Origin: Dyella thiooxydans
GTDB lineage: Bacteria > Pseudomonadota > Gammaproteobacteria > Xanthomonadales > Rhodanobacteraceae
Assembly: GCF_001641285.1 (NCBI RefSeq)
Contig: NZ_CP014841.1
Location: 3,932,501-3,996,500, forward strand
DNA: 64,000 bases
Reading direction: 5' to 3'
The notes below the pieces were generated by a model. It was not told the origin of the DNA. It saw nothing but the letters and a program-made list of their open reading frames with translations, and searched no databases. Position numbers and translations under genes: made by a program. Within the stretch, counting starts at the first letter, position 1, and each line of letters begins with the position of its first letter. Below are positions 14,644-24,700 of the stretch, piece after piece.

Positions 14644-15600
14644 TCAACGTCGGGGGTGGTCGTCGCGATGTTCCAGGTGCTGCAGGCGCAGGTCGATGCG
14701 CTCGAGCAGCTTTCGGTTGGTCGCGATAAGGTCGCCGACCATGCCCATCATCCCCAGCAGTAGGCCTGAAATGATGCATAGCGCGCTGAAAATAACCGAT
14801 TGCACATGGCCTTCACCTGAGCCGATGGCATAGAAGTAGAGGAAACGGAACCCCGCCACGAGTCCAAGTGCGAACACTGCCCCGCCGATCCAGGCAAAAA
14901 AGGCCAGAGGTCGATAGATGATGAATACCCGCAGGATGGTGCCCAGCGAGCGCTTGACGTAGCTGGAGATGCTCTTGACCAGGCGGGAAGGGCGGAGATC
15001 GGCATTGGTGCGCACCGGCACCGATGCGATACGCATGTTGCTGCGACCTGCCTGGATGATCGTCTCCAGGGTGTAGGTGTAGGCGTTGAACACGTTCAGT
15101 CGCATGGCTGCCTCGCGTGAGATCGCGCGGAAGCCGCTCGGGGCGTCAGCTACATCAGTGCCGCTGGCCATCCGCACCGCCCAGCTCCCAAGACGCTGCA
15201 GCTTCTTCTTGATCCAGGAAAAGTGCTCGGTCTGGTCGATCGGGCGGGCGCCGATGACGATATCGGCCTCACCCGAGAGGATTGGGGGCGTGAGGTTTCC
15301 GATATCCGCGCCGCTGTACTGGTTGTCCGCGTCGGTGTTGACGATGACGTCGGCACCCAGCCTCAGGCATGCATCGATCCCTGTCATGAATGCCTCGGCG
15401 AGGCCGCGGTTCACGGGGTGCCGGACCACATGGTGCACCCCATGGGCCCTGGCAACTTCTGCCGTGTTGTCGGTGGAGCCGTCGTCGATGATCAGCCATT
15501 CCACGATGTCGAAGCCATCGACTACCCGAGGCAGATCCGCCAGGGCGATGGCCAATGTCTCGGATTCATTGAGGCAGGGGATCTGGATGATGAGTTTCAT
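14644..15600 (-). CDS. Family 2 glycosyltransferase with two C-terminal membrane segments
   Basis: Residues 1 to about 215 are a GT-A glycosyltransferase of the DPM1/GtrB type. It begins MKLIIQIPCLNESETL, has LIIDDGSTDNT for nucleotide binding, and has the metal-binding DAD in VNTDADNQY. Two hydrophobic segments follow (around FFAWIGGAVFALGLVAGF and VIFSALCIISGLLLGM), so the protein is anchored at the inner membrane. Enzymes of this build usually load a sugar onto undecaprenyl phosphate. That would suit the GT-C protein at 10592-13087, which needs such a donor (inference). It sits between the small methyltransferase and manC on the same strand. Confidence 0.85.
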   Translation of the reverse strand: MKLIIQIPCLNESETLAIALADLPRVVDGFDIVEWLIIDDGSTDNTAEVARAHGVHHVVRHPVNRGLAEAFMTGIDACLRLGADVIVNTDADNQYSGADIGNLTPPILSGEADIVIGARPIDQTEHFSWIKKKLQRLGSWAVRMASGTDVADAPSGFRAISREAAMRLNVFNAYTYTLETIIQAGRSNMRIASVPVRTNADLRPSRLVKSISSYVKRSLGTILRVFIIYRPLAFFAWIGGAVFALGLVAGFRFLYFYAIGSGEGHVQSVIFSALCIISGLLLGMMGMVGDLIATNRKLLERIDLRLQHLEHRDDHPRR

Positions 15601-15846
15601 AAGCGTCCATTATCGCTTCAAACACGTTGCGGCGGCGGCAAGGTGCCATTGTGGCCTGCCACCTTCCGCGCAATCCAGACGCAGCGCGTGGGACCGGGTC
15701 TGCGAAACACGAATCCCCTCGTCCGACGTCGCGGAGTCGGAGCGGGCCCTCTCCCGGATACGCGAAACGGATGATGTCCTGTCTCCGCCAGGTTGGCCTG
15801 CACGGATGAAGTGCTCATCGCTCTCGCATGCCTGCTGGTGGGCAGG

Positions 15847-16359
15847 CTACTTGACGATTCGCAGCCGGAAGTAGATCGAGGCCATCGGGACATATTTGCT
15901 GAGAAGGTTGTCGGTGAGCACCGGGATCTTCGACAGCAGGTCGTACAGCCAGCGGAGCTTGTACGGCGTGTATCTCCGGGATTCTATGGTGAACAGGGTC
16001 CTTGAGTAATTGCCGTAAATTGTTCCCCTGTCACAGAAGATATCCAAGGTCCGCCAGGCGAAACCCCGCTTGTGGGTAATGTCCTCGTAAAGGCAAGCGC
16101 TTCGAAAATGGGGAACTCTTATTTCGACCAGTCCTCCCGGCTTTCCAATGCGGTGGATCTCGGCCATCGTCTGGAAGACGTCGTCCAGATGCTCGATCAC
16201 ATTCATACAACGAATGATATCGAAACTGTTGTCCTCAAAAGGGTAAGGGATGCAGTTTAGGTCATGGCGGACATCAGTGCGCTCAGCATAGAAATCGACG
16301 TTCGTCGCACCTTCGACATAGTCTTCACCGCAGCCAAGGTTCAGTATTGACGGATTCAT
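15847..16359 (-). CDS. Small class I SAM-dependent methyltransferase
   Basis: The 170-residue protein starts MNPSILNLGCGEDYVEGATN, with the SAM-binding motif LGCG at residues 7-10. DNSFDIIRCMNVIEHLDDV matches the post-motif region of type-11 methyltransferases. It is short but complete for this minimal fold. In a polysaccharide locus it may methylate a sugar or cap the chain. The substrate is unknown. The gene is clearly less GC-rich than its surroundings: the 60 bases from 16201 contain only 23 G or C. That fits recent acquisition. It begins 26 bases after the end of the upstream GT4 gene, so it is likely in the same transcript. Confidence 0.8.
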   Translation of the reverse strand: MNPSILNLGCGEDYVEGATNVDFYAERTDVRHDLNCIPYPFEDNSFDIIRCMNVIEHLDDVFQTMAEIHRIGKPGGLVEIRVPHFRSACLYEDITHKRGFAWRTLDIFCDRGTIYGNYSRTLFTIESRRYTPYKLRWLYDLLSKIPVLTDNLLSKYVPMASIYFRLRIVK

Positions 16360-16385
16360 TCGAAGGACTCCCTGAAGTAGGTGGG

Positions 16386-17417
16386 CTAGGGCCGGGTGTC
16401 CAACAGACTCTGATAGAGATCCAGATGGGCTGCGGCGGCTACATCCTCGCTGAAAAGCCGGATCGCGCGTTCACGTCCTTTTTCACCGAGTTCGGCTGCT
16501 TTCGGCGGATCAAGCCTCAGTACATGGCATGCTCTTGCCATGGCGGCGACATCGTCTACATCGACAAGCCATCCGGTTTCACCATCTTCGATGACGTCCT
16601 TGAGGCCGGAAACCCGGAAGGCCACGACGGGTTTGCCGCATGCCATCCCTTCGAGTGCCGTGTAGCCGAATCCTTCGTGCCGGCTCAACGAGACGACTAT
16701 GTCGGCGCCTTGATATTGACCGATAAGCTCGGATTCGCTGAGTCCTTTGAGGAAACTCAGGGAGGCGCCCCGCGGCGACACATCCGGCGTGTCGCCACGG
16801 AGGCCAGCCACCACCGTTACCTCGAAGCTCGGCCCGAGGGCGTCGCAGAACGGGGCGATAAGATCTCCACCCTTGCGCCGGCTCATGTTGCCCACGATCA
16901 ATATTCGGGATGGCCTGGAAGCTTTCGCTGACGCCGTGCTGCCCCTCGCCGGGGTGTAGCGATCCACGTCGACCCAGAGCGGAATGGTCTGGATGCGACG
17001 GGGCGCGAAATCCTCCATGACTTCGTCATGCGTCGACTGGCTTATCGCGATGGTGGCATCGGCTCTCGAGAAGGAGCGTCGCTCGAACATTCCTACCAGA
17101 TAGTCGTGGTAAATGGCCTGGGGCCGCGACTTCCATTCGGGATACCCCCGCTTATAGACGCAATGGAGTGCGGTGGCGACCAGCGGCAGGCCCGGCCGCC
17201 GGAATGCGAAGGCGATCCAACTGTTGGCATCCACGATGTCGGCATCAGCGGGCTTTCGATGGCCATGCAACAGTTGAGGGAAATACTGATAGCTGTGTGG
17301 CAACCACTCGATGACCGGATCTGCGCCGGCCTTGGATAGGGCCGCCGCAAGGCGTCGAACGTATACGTCACCACCGCTGAGGGCGCGTATCGCTGGCAGC
17401 CAGATCTTCAGGGGCAT
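16386..17417 (-). CDS. Family 4 glycosyltransferase
   Basis: This 343-residue protein is a GT-B fold transferase of the GT4 family. The N-terminal domain has the glycine-rich ALSGGDVYVRRLAAAL. The C-terminal domain has ILIVGNMSRRKG and HEGFGYTALEGMACGKPVV, with the EX7E pair of the active site near residue 262. It has no membrane segment and probably works at the cytoplasmic face on lipid-linked sugars. Donor and acceptor are unknown. It follows the flippase gene on the same strand and precedes the small methyltransferase. Confidence 0.87.
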   Translation of the reverse strand: MPLKIWLPAIRALSGGDVYVRRLAAALSKAGADPVIEWLPHSYQYFPQLLHGHRKPADADIVDANSWIAFAFRRPGLPLVATALHCVYKRGYPEWKSRPQAIYHDYLVGMFERRSFSRADATIAISQSTHDEVMEDFAPRRIQTIPLWVDVDRYTPARGSTASAKASRPSRILIVGNMSRRKGGDLIAPFCDALGPSFEVTVVAGLRGDTPDVSPRGASLSFLKGLSESELIGQYQGADIVVSLSRHEGFGYTALEGMACGKPVVAFRVSGLKDVIEDGETGWLVDVDDVAAMARACHVLRLDPPKAAELGEKGRERAIRLFSEDVAAAAHLDLYQSLLDTRP

Positions 17418-17487
17418 GTCGGGGTATCCATTGCGGTTCGTTTTGTTGGTCAGCTGTTGGCATGGCGGGTGCCGCCGGGTAGGCCGG

Positions 17488-18714
17488 TTAGCGGCGGATG
17501 AACTTCCGTCGGTAGGCTATCCACAGGGTAAGGGTCGACGCCATCGAAAGATGGGTGAGGTACGTCGCCATGACCGCACCTGACCATCCGAATCGCATCA
17601 CGAGGAGCAACGAGGCTGCAACGTTGAAGCCGGCGCCGAACAGCTCGAACAGGCCCATGGCGTGCTCGAAGCCATTGGTCCCGGCGTAGGAGCGGACCAT
17701 TACCCACAAGGTCATGCTTGCCGGGACGAACGACAGAGCGCGAGCCATGTTGACGGATGCCTGGAATTCGGCACCGAAGACCCACGGAAGCAGTGGCGCG
17801 ACCGCGTAGGTGATTGCGCTCAACGTGAGTGCCAAGCTGGCGCCGGCGATGCTCATCTTGAGCAGGTCAGCGTGCGATTCGGTCGATCGTTCCGCTCCAA
17901 TCTTGAAGAGTCTGGGGAGCAGTCGCTCGGCGCCAGCCACGACGGGAAGCGTGAGTACGTCCGTCAATCGATACGCGACCGTGTACTGGCCGGTGACCGT
18001 TGGGCTGGCCAGTCGGGTCAGGACAACCTTGTCTGCGTCTCCGTGTACGCGGGAGGAAGCAGACGCGATGGCGAATCCGATGGCGCCGAAGGCCTTCTCC
18101 GGCTTCGCGCCCGATGCCACGTCATCGCGGGACGCGGAAGACGATAGGCCGGCGAAGCAGACCAGGATGAAAGCCATTCCTCCCGTCAGGAAGGATGCCC
18201 AGGCCCATGCTTCGAGAGAGAGGTATCCGGACCAGAGGATTGCTCCACCAAGAAGAATCTTTGCCAAAGGGATCGCGCAGACCGCGATCCCCATTCCGGG
18301 GAATCGCTCCCGGGACTGCATTGACCGCATCCAGGTATCCGATGCGACCCCTGAGAGGTATTCGCCCAATGCCAGGATGCACAGCGAACCCAGGGGAAGG
18401 CTGCCGGGTATCAGAAGCCAGGTGAGTAGAGCGGTAAGAGCGAGAAGAATCGGAGTGGTGCGGATGATCCTTCGGATCATCCTGTCGAAGCTCGCTTCGA
18501 AAAGATGTTCGCCGAGAGCGACCTCCCGCACATGCAGGGGGCCTGCGCCAAGGCCGGAAAACGTAGAGAGAAATCCGCCAATGCTCGCCGCCGTTGCGTA
18601 GCCTCCATAAAGGGAGGTTCCGAACGATCGGGCCAACAAGACCATCAGGCCGCTGAGGAGCAGCGAGCGAAGGCCGAGAGCGACGGTCACTACGCTGTAT
18701 CCATTCAGATTCAT
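17488..18714 (-). CDS. Wzx-like polysaccharide flippase
   Basis: The 408-residue protein is almost wholly hydrophobic, with about twelve membrane segments, and looks like a member of the MOP/oligosaccharidyl-lipid flippase superfamily. Supporting stretches are LLARSFGTSLYGGYATAAS near the N-terminus and LTRLASPTVTGQYTVAYRL in the middle, a pattern typical of Wzx/RfbX proteins. It would move lipid-linked repeat units across the inner membrane. Wzx normally works with a Wzy polymerase and a WaaL ligase, neither of which is recognisable here. Its composition is lower in GC than the housekeeping genes. It lies between two GT4 genes on the same strand. Confidence 0.82.
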   Translation of the reverse strand: MNLNGYSVVTVALGLRSLLLSGLMVLLARSFGTSLYGGYATAASIGGFLSTFSGLGAGPLHVREVALGEHLFEASFDRMIRRIIRTTPILLALTALLTWLLIPGSLPLGSLCILALGEYLSGVASDTWMRSMQSRERFPGMGIAVCAIPLAKILLGGAILWSGYLSLEAWAWASFLTGGMAFILVCFAGLSSSASRDDVASGAKPEKAFGAIGFAIASASSRVHGDADKVVLTRLASPTVTGQYTVAYRLTDVLTLPVVAGAERLLPRLFKIGAERSTESHADLLKMSIAGASLALTLSAITYAVAPLLPWVFGAEFQASVNMARALSFVPASMTLWVMVRSYAGTNGFEHAMGLFELFGAGFNVAASLLLVMRFGWSGAVMATYLTHLSMASTLTLWIAYRRKFIRR

Positions 18715-18749
18715 AGTTCTTTGCGTAGCCCGGCTGAATCAGTGAGTAA

Positions 18750-19847
18750 TTAGGACGAGCCGCCGACGCTCGCGCCACCGCTCTTCGTGATGAGTGTTTC
18801 AAAGCAGCTCAGATATTCCTGGGCGACACGATCCCAGGTAAAGCGCTGCTCGATCTCCTGGGTTGCCCTGGCGGCAAAGTTCATCCGCTCGTCCGGGGAC
18901 CAATGCGCGATCTCGTTGATTTTTTCTGCGAACGCATCCGCATTCGTCGGTTCGACGAGGAATCCGGTGATGCCCTCAACCACGGCCTCCGACAACCCTC
19001 CGAGCCTTGATGCCACGACAGGGATGCCAACCGCAGCAGATTCGAGCGCAGCCAGGCCAAAGCCCTCGTTCTGGCCGGAAATGCTCGCTGGCAAATTCGG
19101 CATCACGGTAGCGATGACGTGTCTGCGAAGCTCATCCAGCTCCGCTCGGGTCACCGCTCCCAGGTAGTCCGCCCGGTGCGTTGAGAGCACCGCGTCCAGT
19201 TCGCTGTCATGCCACTTGGGACCCGCCACGATCAGGCGGATGTCAGGAGGCAACTTGGGAAGAACCTCGCTCACGAACCATGCAAGCCCCTTGCATCTGT
19301 TGAGGCGCCCGGCGAAGAGAATGGCAGACTCGGTAATCCGGCTGGGACTTGTCGCATTGGGGATGGTGGTGCCCAAGGGAACTCTGGTTGTTGGGGAGAA
19401 CCCGAGTTTCTCTGCGGCACTTTCCGTGTCGAGGCTGTTGGCGATGAGGAGGTCTACGTGCCTGGAAAACGACCTGACCCCTAACCGGTATATCCACCCT
19501 TTGACGGATCGATTTTGAGCGAAATACACATCGTTTCCATGTGCCGCGGCAACCACCTTCAGGTGGCTGCCGCAAAACAGCTTGGCAACAAGGGACAGGG
19601 GGGTCAGAAGCACATCGCCAAGAAGCAGGATGTCGATGCTCTTCCGATAACGCCAGACGGCTCTGGCCGCCGTCCACGAGAATTCGAGCATCTGCAGCAG
19701 GGACGGTTTTCCGATGATCGGCTTGGTCGGGCAATGCAGCTTGATGTCTGCGCTCTTGTCGGAAAGGGCCTGATAGAGCTCTCGGGAGTAGACCTCCATA
19801 CCCCCGACCGAGGGTGGGTATTTGCGAGTTACAAAGAGAATTCGCAT
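18750..19847 (-). CDS. Family 4 glycosyltransferase
   Basis: A 365-residue GT-B transferase that begins MRILFVTRKYPPSVGGMEVY, a classic GT4 N-terminus with the glycine loop. The C-terminal half has ILFAGRLNRCKG and QNEGFGLAALESAAVGIPVV, which contains the EX7E motif near residue 261. It is soluble by sequence and should act at the cytoplasmic face. The substrate is unknown. It begins 12 bases after the etfA stop, so this polysaccharide gene is probably transcribed together with the ETF genes. Confidence 0.87.
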   Translation of the reverse strand: MRILFVTRKYPPSVGGMEVYSRELYQALSDKSADIKLHCPTKPIIGKPSLLQMLEFSWTAARAVWRYRKSIDILLLGDVLLTPLSLVAKLFCGSHLKVVAAAHGNDVYFAQNRSVKGWIYRLGVRSFSRHVDLLIANSLDTESAAEKLGFSPTTRVPLGTTIPNATSPSRITESAILFAGRLNRCKGLAWFVSEVLPKLPPDIRLIVAGPKWHDSELDAVLSTHRADYLGAVTRAELDELRRHVIATVMPNLPASISGQNEGFGLAALESAAVGIPVVASRLGGLSEAVVEGITGFLVEPTNADAFAEKINEIAHWSPDERMNFAARATQEIEQRFTWDRVAQEYLSCFETLITKSGGASVGGSS

Positions 19848-19859
19848 GTCACCCGCTTT

Positions 19860-20801
19860 TTAGAGCAGCTCGCCTAGTTCCGGAATGATCTTGAACAGGT
19901 CGCCGACCAGGCCGATGTCGGCTACCTCGAAGATCGGCGCCTCGCCGTCCTTGTTGATCGCCACGATGGTGCCGGCGTCTTTGATGCCGGTGAGGTGCTG
20001 GATGGCGCCGGAGATGCCGATCGCCATGTACAGCTCGGGGGCGATGATCTTGCCGGTCTGGCCGACCTGCAGTTCGTTCGGCACGTAGCCAGCGTCGACC
20101 GCCGCACGCGAGGCACCGACGGCCGCGCCGATCTTGTCGGCGAGCTTGTAGATGATCTCGAAGTTCTCCTTGGAGCCCACGCCGCGGCCGCCGGACACCA
20201 CCTTGCTGGCGCTCTGCAGGTCGGGGCGGTCGCTCGAGCCCTGCTGCAGTTCGACGAAGCGGGTGTGCGAGGGCAGGGCGACGTCGAGCGCCAGCGCTTC
20301 CACCGGAGCCTTGCCTGCACCGTTCGCGGCGGCCGGCCAGGAGGCGGTGCGGATGGTGGCGACCACGGCGTGCGCCGGGTTGGCCTCGACGGTGACGATG
20401 GCGTTGCCGGCGTAGATCGGGCGCTTGAAGGTATGCGTACCTTCCACGCTCATCACGTCGCTGACCTGGGCCACGCCGAGCAGGGCGGCCACGCGGGGGG
20501 CGAGGTCCTTGCCGAAGGTGGTGGACGGCGCGAACACGTGGCTGTAGCCGGCGGCGGCCTTGGCGATCTGCGGCGCCAGCACGGCGGCCAGCGCGTGCGC
20601 GTTCTCCGCGCGGGCAACGCTGAGCACGCGGCTCACGCCCTCGATGGCAGCGGCTTCGGCGGCGATGGCGTCGACGTTGTCGGCCAGCACCAGGACGTCG
20701 ATGGCTTCGGCCTTGACGGCGGCAGCGGCGCTCACGGCGCGCGCGGTGGCCGGGTTGAGCTTGCCGTGCAGGTGCTCGGCGATGACCAGGATCTTGCTCA
20801 T
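19860..20801 (-). CDS. etfA: Electron transfer flavoprotein alpha subunit
   Basis: EtfA binds FAD and, with EtfB, carries electrons from acyl-CoA and other dehydrogenases to the membrane ETF:ubiquinone oxidoreductase. The product has 313 residues. It begins [20 protein letters not shown], and its C-terminal half has the FAD-binding [34 protein letters not shown] and [20 protein letters not shown]. The ATG at 20801 has GGAG eight bases upstream. It is the second conserved border of the Xanthomonas-type LPS cluster, with metB. Likely electron donors in the window include fadE (51575-54049). Confidence 0.98.
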   Translation of the reverse strand: MSKILVIAEHLHGKLNPATARAVSAAAAVKAEAIDVLVLADNVDAIAAEAAAIEGVSRVLSVARAENAHALAAVLAPQIAKAAAGYSHVFAPSTTFGKDLAPRVAALLGVAQVSDVMSVEGTHTFKRPIYAGNAIVTVEANPAHAVVATIRTASWPAAANGAGKAPVEALALDVALPSHTRFVELQQGSSDRPDLQSASKVVSGGRGVGSKENFEIIYKLADKIGAAVGASRAAVDAGYVPNELQVGQTGKIIAPELYMAIGISGAIQHLTGIKDAGTIVAINKDGEAPIFEVADIGLVGDLFKIIPELGELL

Positions 20802-20886
20802 GAAGGTGTCTCCAGTGGTGTCGGCGATGCGCGTTCGACGCGTAGCGCCTGTCCTGCCCTGCGGGAGGGCGGGACGCGAAGAGGAA

Positions 20887-21633
20887 TTACAGCAGGCCCT
20901 TCTGCTTGAGGGCGGCGACCAGTTCGGCGGCGTCCTTCACCATCACGCCCTTGCTGCGCTTGGCCGGCGCGGCGTAGTGGGTGGTGGTGAGGTGGTCGTG
21001 CGCTTCCACGCCCAGCGAGGCGAACTCGATCGTGTCGATCGGCTTGGATTTGGCCTTCATGATGTCCGGCAGCTTGATGAAGCGCGGCTCGTTGAGGCGC
21101 AGGTCGGTGGTGACCACGGCGGGCAGCTCGGCTTCGATCACTTCCAGGCCGGCATCCACTTCGCGGGTCACCGTGGCCTTGCCGTCGGCGATCTCCAGCT
21201 TGCTGGCGAAAGTGGCCTGCGGGCGGTCCCACAGCGCGGCCAACATCTGGCCGGTCTGGTTGGCGTCGTCGTCGATCGCCTGCTTGCCCATAAGCACCAG
21301 GCCGGGCTGCTCCTTCTCGACCAGCCTGAGGAAGGCGCGCGCCGCGCTGAGCGGCTGCACGGCATCGGCGGTGACCACGTGGATGGCTCGGTTGGCGCCC
21401 ATCGCCAGGCCGTTGCGCAGGTGCGCGGTGAGGTCGGCCGGGCCGATGCCCACCACCACCACCTCGGTCGCCACGCCCTTCTCGCGCAGGCGCAGTGCCT
21501 CTTCCAGGGCGATGTCGTCGAACGGATTGGCGGAGAGCTTCACGCCGTCGGTCACCACGCCGGTGCCGTCGGGCTTGACCTGGATGCGGACGTTGTAGTC
21601 CACGACGCGCTTGTAGCCGACCAGAATCTTCAT
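20887..21633 (-). CDS. etfB: Electron transfer flavoprotein beta subunit
   Basis: EtfB forms the AMP-binding half of the soluble electron transfer flavoprotein. The product of 248 residues begins MKILVGYKRVVDYNVRIQVK. It has the family pattern NPFDDIALEEALRLREKG and the signature region around VVTTDLRLNEPRFIKLPDIM, then KAKSKPID. The ATG at 21633 has AAGGAA upstream. etfA follows after 85 bases and is surely co-transcribed. A glycosyltransferase gene ends 94 bases upstream on the same strand. Confidence 0.98.
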   Translation of the reverse strand: MKILVGYKRVVDYNVRIQVKPDGTGVVTDGVKLSANPFDDIALEEALRLREKGVATEVVVVGIGPADLTAHLRNGLAMGANRAIHVVTADAVQPLSAARAFLRLVEKEQPGLVLMGKQAIDDDANQTGQMLAALWDRPQATFASKLEIADGKATVTREVDAGLEVIEAELPAVVTTDLRLNEPRFIKLPDIMKAKSKPIDTIEFASLGVEAHDHLTTTHYAAPAKRSKGVMVKDAAELVAALKQKGLL

Positions 21634-21727
21634 GTGCAGTTCCTTGGGAGTCTTTCCACCGGGCGGGGGTGGCCAAAGCCGTAATTATGCATGACTGGCT
21701 CGGATCAAACGATCGTTTGAGGTCCGG

Positions 21728-24700
21728 TCATCCCGGGGAGAGCTTTTGGATGGCTGCTGCCAGGGTTTGCGCGCTCTGGGCCCAATTGGGCCAGTCCCGC
21801 TTCGGTGCCGGTGGAGGGGTGTTGCCCAGCCATGCGGCCAGCACGCGGGCAAGATCCCCGGGCTCTTGACCCTGGAAATAGACCGGATAGTCGCCCATGA
21901 CCTCGCGGAATACTGGCAGGTCTCGGGCGATTACCGGCAGACTGCGCTGTGCGGCCTCGACCAGTGGCAGGCCGAAACCCTCGCCGAGGGACGGTGCGAG
22001 TAGAACCGATGCTTTCCGGTAGATCGCTTCCAGTGCGGGATCGCCGATGTCCCGAAGCCAGAACAGGCGGTGGCTCTGCTCCGGATGCTGTTCCAGCCGC
22101 CGGGCGAGGTCTTCGACCAGCCAGCCGTAGCGCCCCACGATCACCAGGTTGACGTCCACTCCCTGGTTCCACAGATGCTCCGCCGCACCCAGTGCCTGTG
22201 CATGCGCCTTGCGCGGCTCGAGCGTGCCGACCATGAGCAGCGAGGGACGTGCAGCCATCGCGTCTGCCAGTAGCAGGGGGAGTTCACCGGGGGCGCTGGC
22301 GCACGTCGTTATTTCGACTCCGAGAGGAAAGCAGTCCACTGCGGGCTGCCGCCCGAACTGGAACGGCGCTCCGCCGTTGCCCAGCCACTGCTCCAGCTCG
22401 GATGCCGTGGCCCGCGAAACACAGTGAAAGGCATCGGCCACGTGGGAGGCGAGCTGCAGCCAGCCGAGGAAAAGCTCGCGGGCGAATGGGTGAAACGCCT
22501 CGGGTTGCGACAACGGAAGCAGGTCGTGCACCACAAAGTGCATGCCTACTCCCAGGCGATGCCAGTCCTGCAATACCGGTGCAGCGGCGGCCATGGTCTC
22601 GGCGGACCAGTCCAGGCCCACGTATTGGTCTCCCAGGGCCGGTGCGACGAAGTCATCGTCCAACTGCCCGGCATCGATTCCCATCAGGCCAAGCGTGTAG
22701 CGCCGGGCAAAGCGGAAGTGCCCCTCCACAAAGGCGACCGGTTCGATGCGTATCCCCAGCGGTGGATGCAGGAGCCATTGCCGGAGAACCGAGCGCACCA
22801 CACGTTGTACGCCGGTGCCCAGGTCGTTCCGGGCAATCTGCGATACATCGATCAGCCAGCGGTGTGCATGGGCGGAGGGGCGTGCAGCGACGATCGCGTC
22901 GCTGATGGCGGCCAGTTCGTCATCGGCCAGTCTTGCGGTCGCATCGCCGGCCAGTTCGTCCAGCAGGCGACTTTCACTGGAGGCCGCAGATGTCTCTCTC
23001 CATGCCAGGAGGCGGGAGATCAGGCGATCGGGGTGCGTGGCCGGAGAAAAGCAGTCATGCGGTACCGCGGGATCAATGGAGAGAGCGGTCGGAGAACAGC
23101 CTTCATCGAATACGACGCCGAGGCAGCGTTCTCCCAGGCGCAACGGGATGGTCGCCAGGGGATCGAGGCAGGCGGCATAGCCACCGGCGCGGTAGCGCGC
23201 TCGAAACAGCGCGGAGCCTCCGCTGTGCAAGGGTTCGGCGTCATGCTCGATCACCAATGTCCCCGGCCAGGCCTGGAGCCAGGAGGGCATACGCCAAACG
23301 TCACTGAGGGGAAGCGCGTAGACAATGTGGTCGGTGGCGACGAGTTGCAGACGCAAGGCGTCGCTGGCCTGGCTGATGTCCCCTGGCAGCTCGGCGGCCT
23401 CGCACTTTGCGAGGCCCCGAATTGCCTCGACCCAGCCCGGTGGCCTGCCGGAATGCAGGCACACGACCGACGATGCGCGGACGGTGATTGCACTGCTGCG
23501 GGCGCTCGCCATCCGGCGGTCCGGCAACGCATCGATCGCTTGATATGCGCGCGCAGCAGTGTCCTGCCAGGAAAATCTGGCAGATTGCGCTTTTCCATGG
23601 TGGCGCAGGAAGGCGTTGAACCCGGGGTCTTCCAGGCCTTGCCGCATCTTTTCCGACATGGCCAGGGCATCGGTCGGGTCGAACATGGCGTCCTCGCAAC
23701 CGACCACTTCCGCCAGGCTCGCGGCACGACTGGAAAGCACCGCTGCCCCGCAGGACATCGCCTCCAGCGGGGAGAGGCCGAAGCCTTCCAGCAGTGATGG
23801 GAATACGAAGAGCGCGCAGCGTGCGTACAGCTCGACGAGCATCTGGTCAGAAACGTAACCCGCGAAGATCACCGTCGCGGCCGGCAGGCCGGCCTTTCGC
23901 ACAGCGGCCGACAGCGTGGCCATTTGCTCGGCGGAGGTGCGGCCGACGATCACCAATTGGTGGCGGTTGCGGACGTTTTCGGGCAGACGGGCGAATGCTT
24001 CGATGAGCCTGGGTACGTTCTTGCGTGGGTCGAGTCCCCCGTTGTAGAGCACGTAAGGCTGACGTACGCCCAGTGCGTGTGCCAAGGAGGCAGCCAGCGG
24101 TCCGGGGATAGCGGGAGGCCGGAAGAGCGGATCCACTCCCGCACCGATGTTCACCACGCGTTCGGGCACGAGCCCCAGCCGGTCGATGGCATCGGTGCGA
24201 GCCCATTCCGAGATTGCCAGCAGCAGGTCGCATTGCATCAGCGTCTTTACGCGCGTGTCGTACCAGTGACGAAGGCGCGGGTGATTCAGGTAGGTATCCG
24301 GCTCATGCAACGGGATCAGGTCGTACAGCGTCGCGACCGAGCGTGCCGTGTGCAGGGAGCGCGCCGGGATCACCACGTCTTCGTGGTACCCCTCCACAAC
24401 ACTGCTGTACCACACGACGTCGGCGCCCGACTGCTCGAAAGCGTGCGCGACGATCGCTTCTGCAGCATGCCGGCGGACCTCGTTGGAAGGCGCAACGAAG
24501 GACACGTCTTCGAGAGACCGGTAACAGAGTCGGTGTGCGGTATCGGCGTGTGGCCCAAGGGCGGAAATGGCCGCGTCGGCCGCTTCTCCGAATTGCATGT
24601 TCAGCGCAAAGTGGAGATCCATCCCCGGAAGGGGACGGGTCGCCATGGCCCGGCCCAGTTCCAGCGTATAGCGGCCGATGCCGCGATAGCGACTCTGGGA

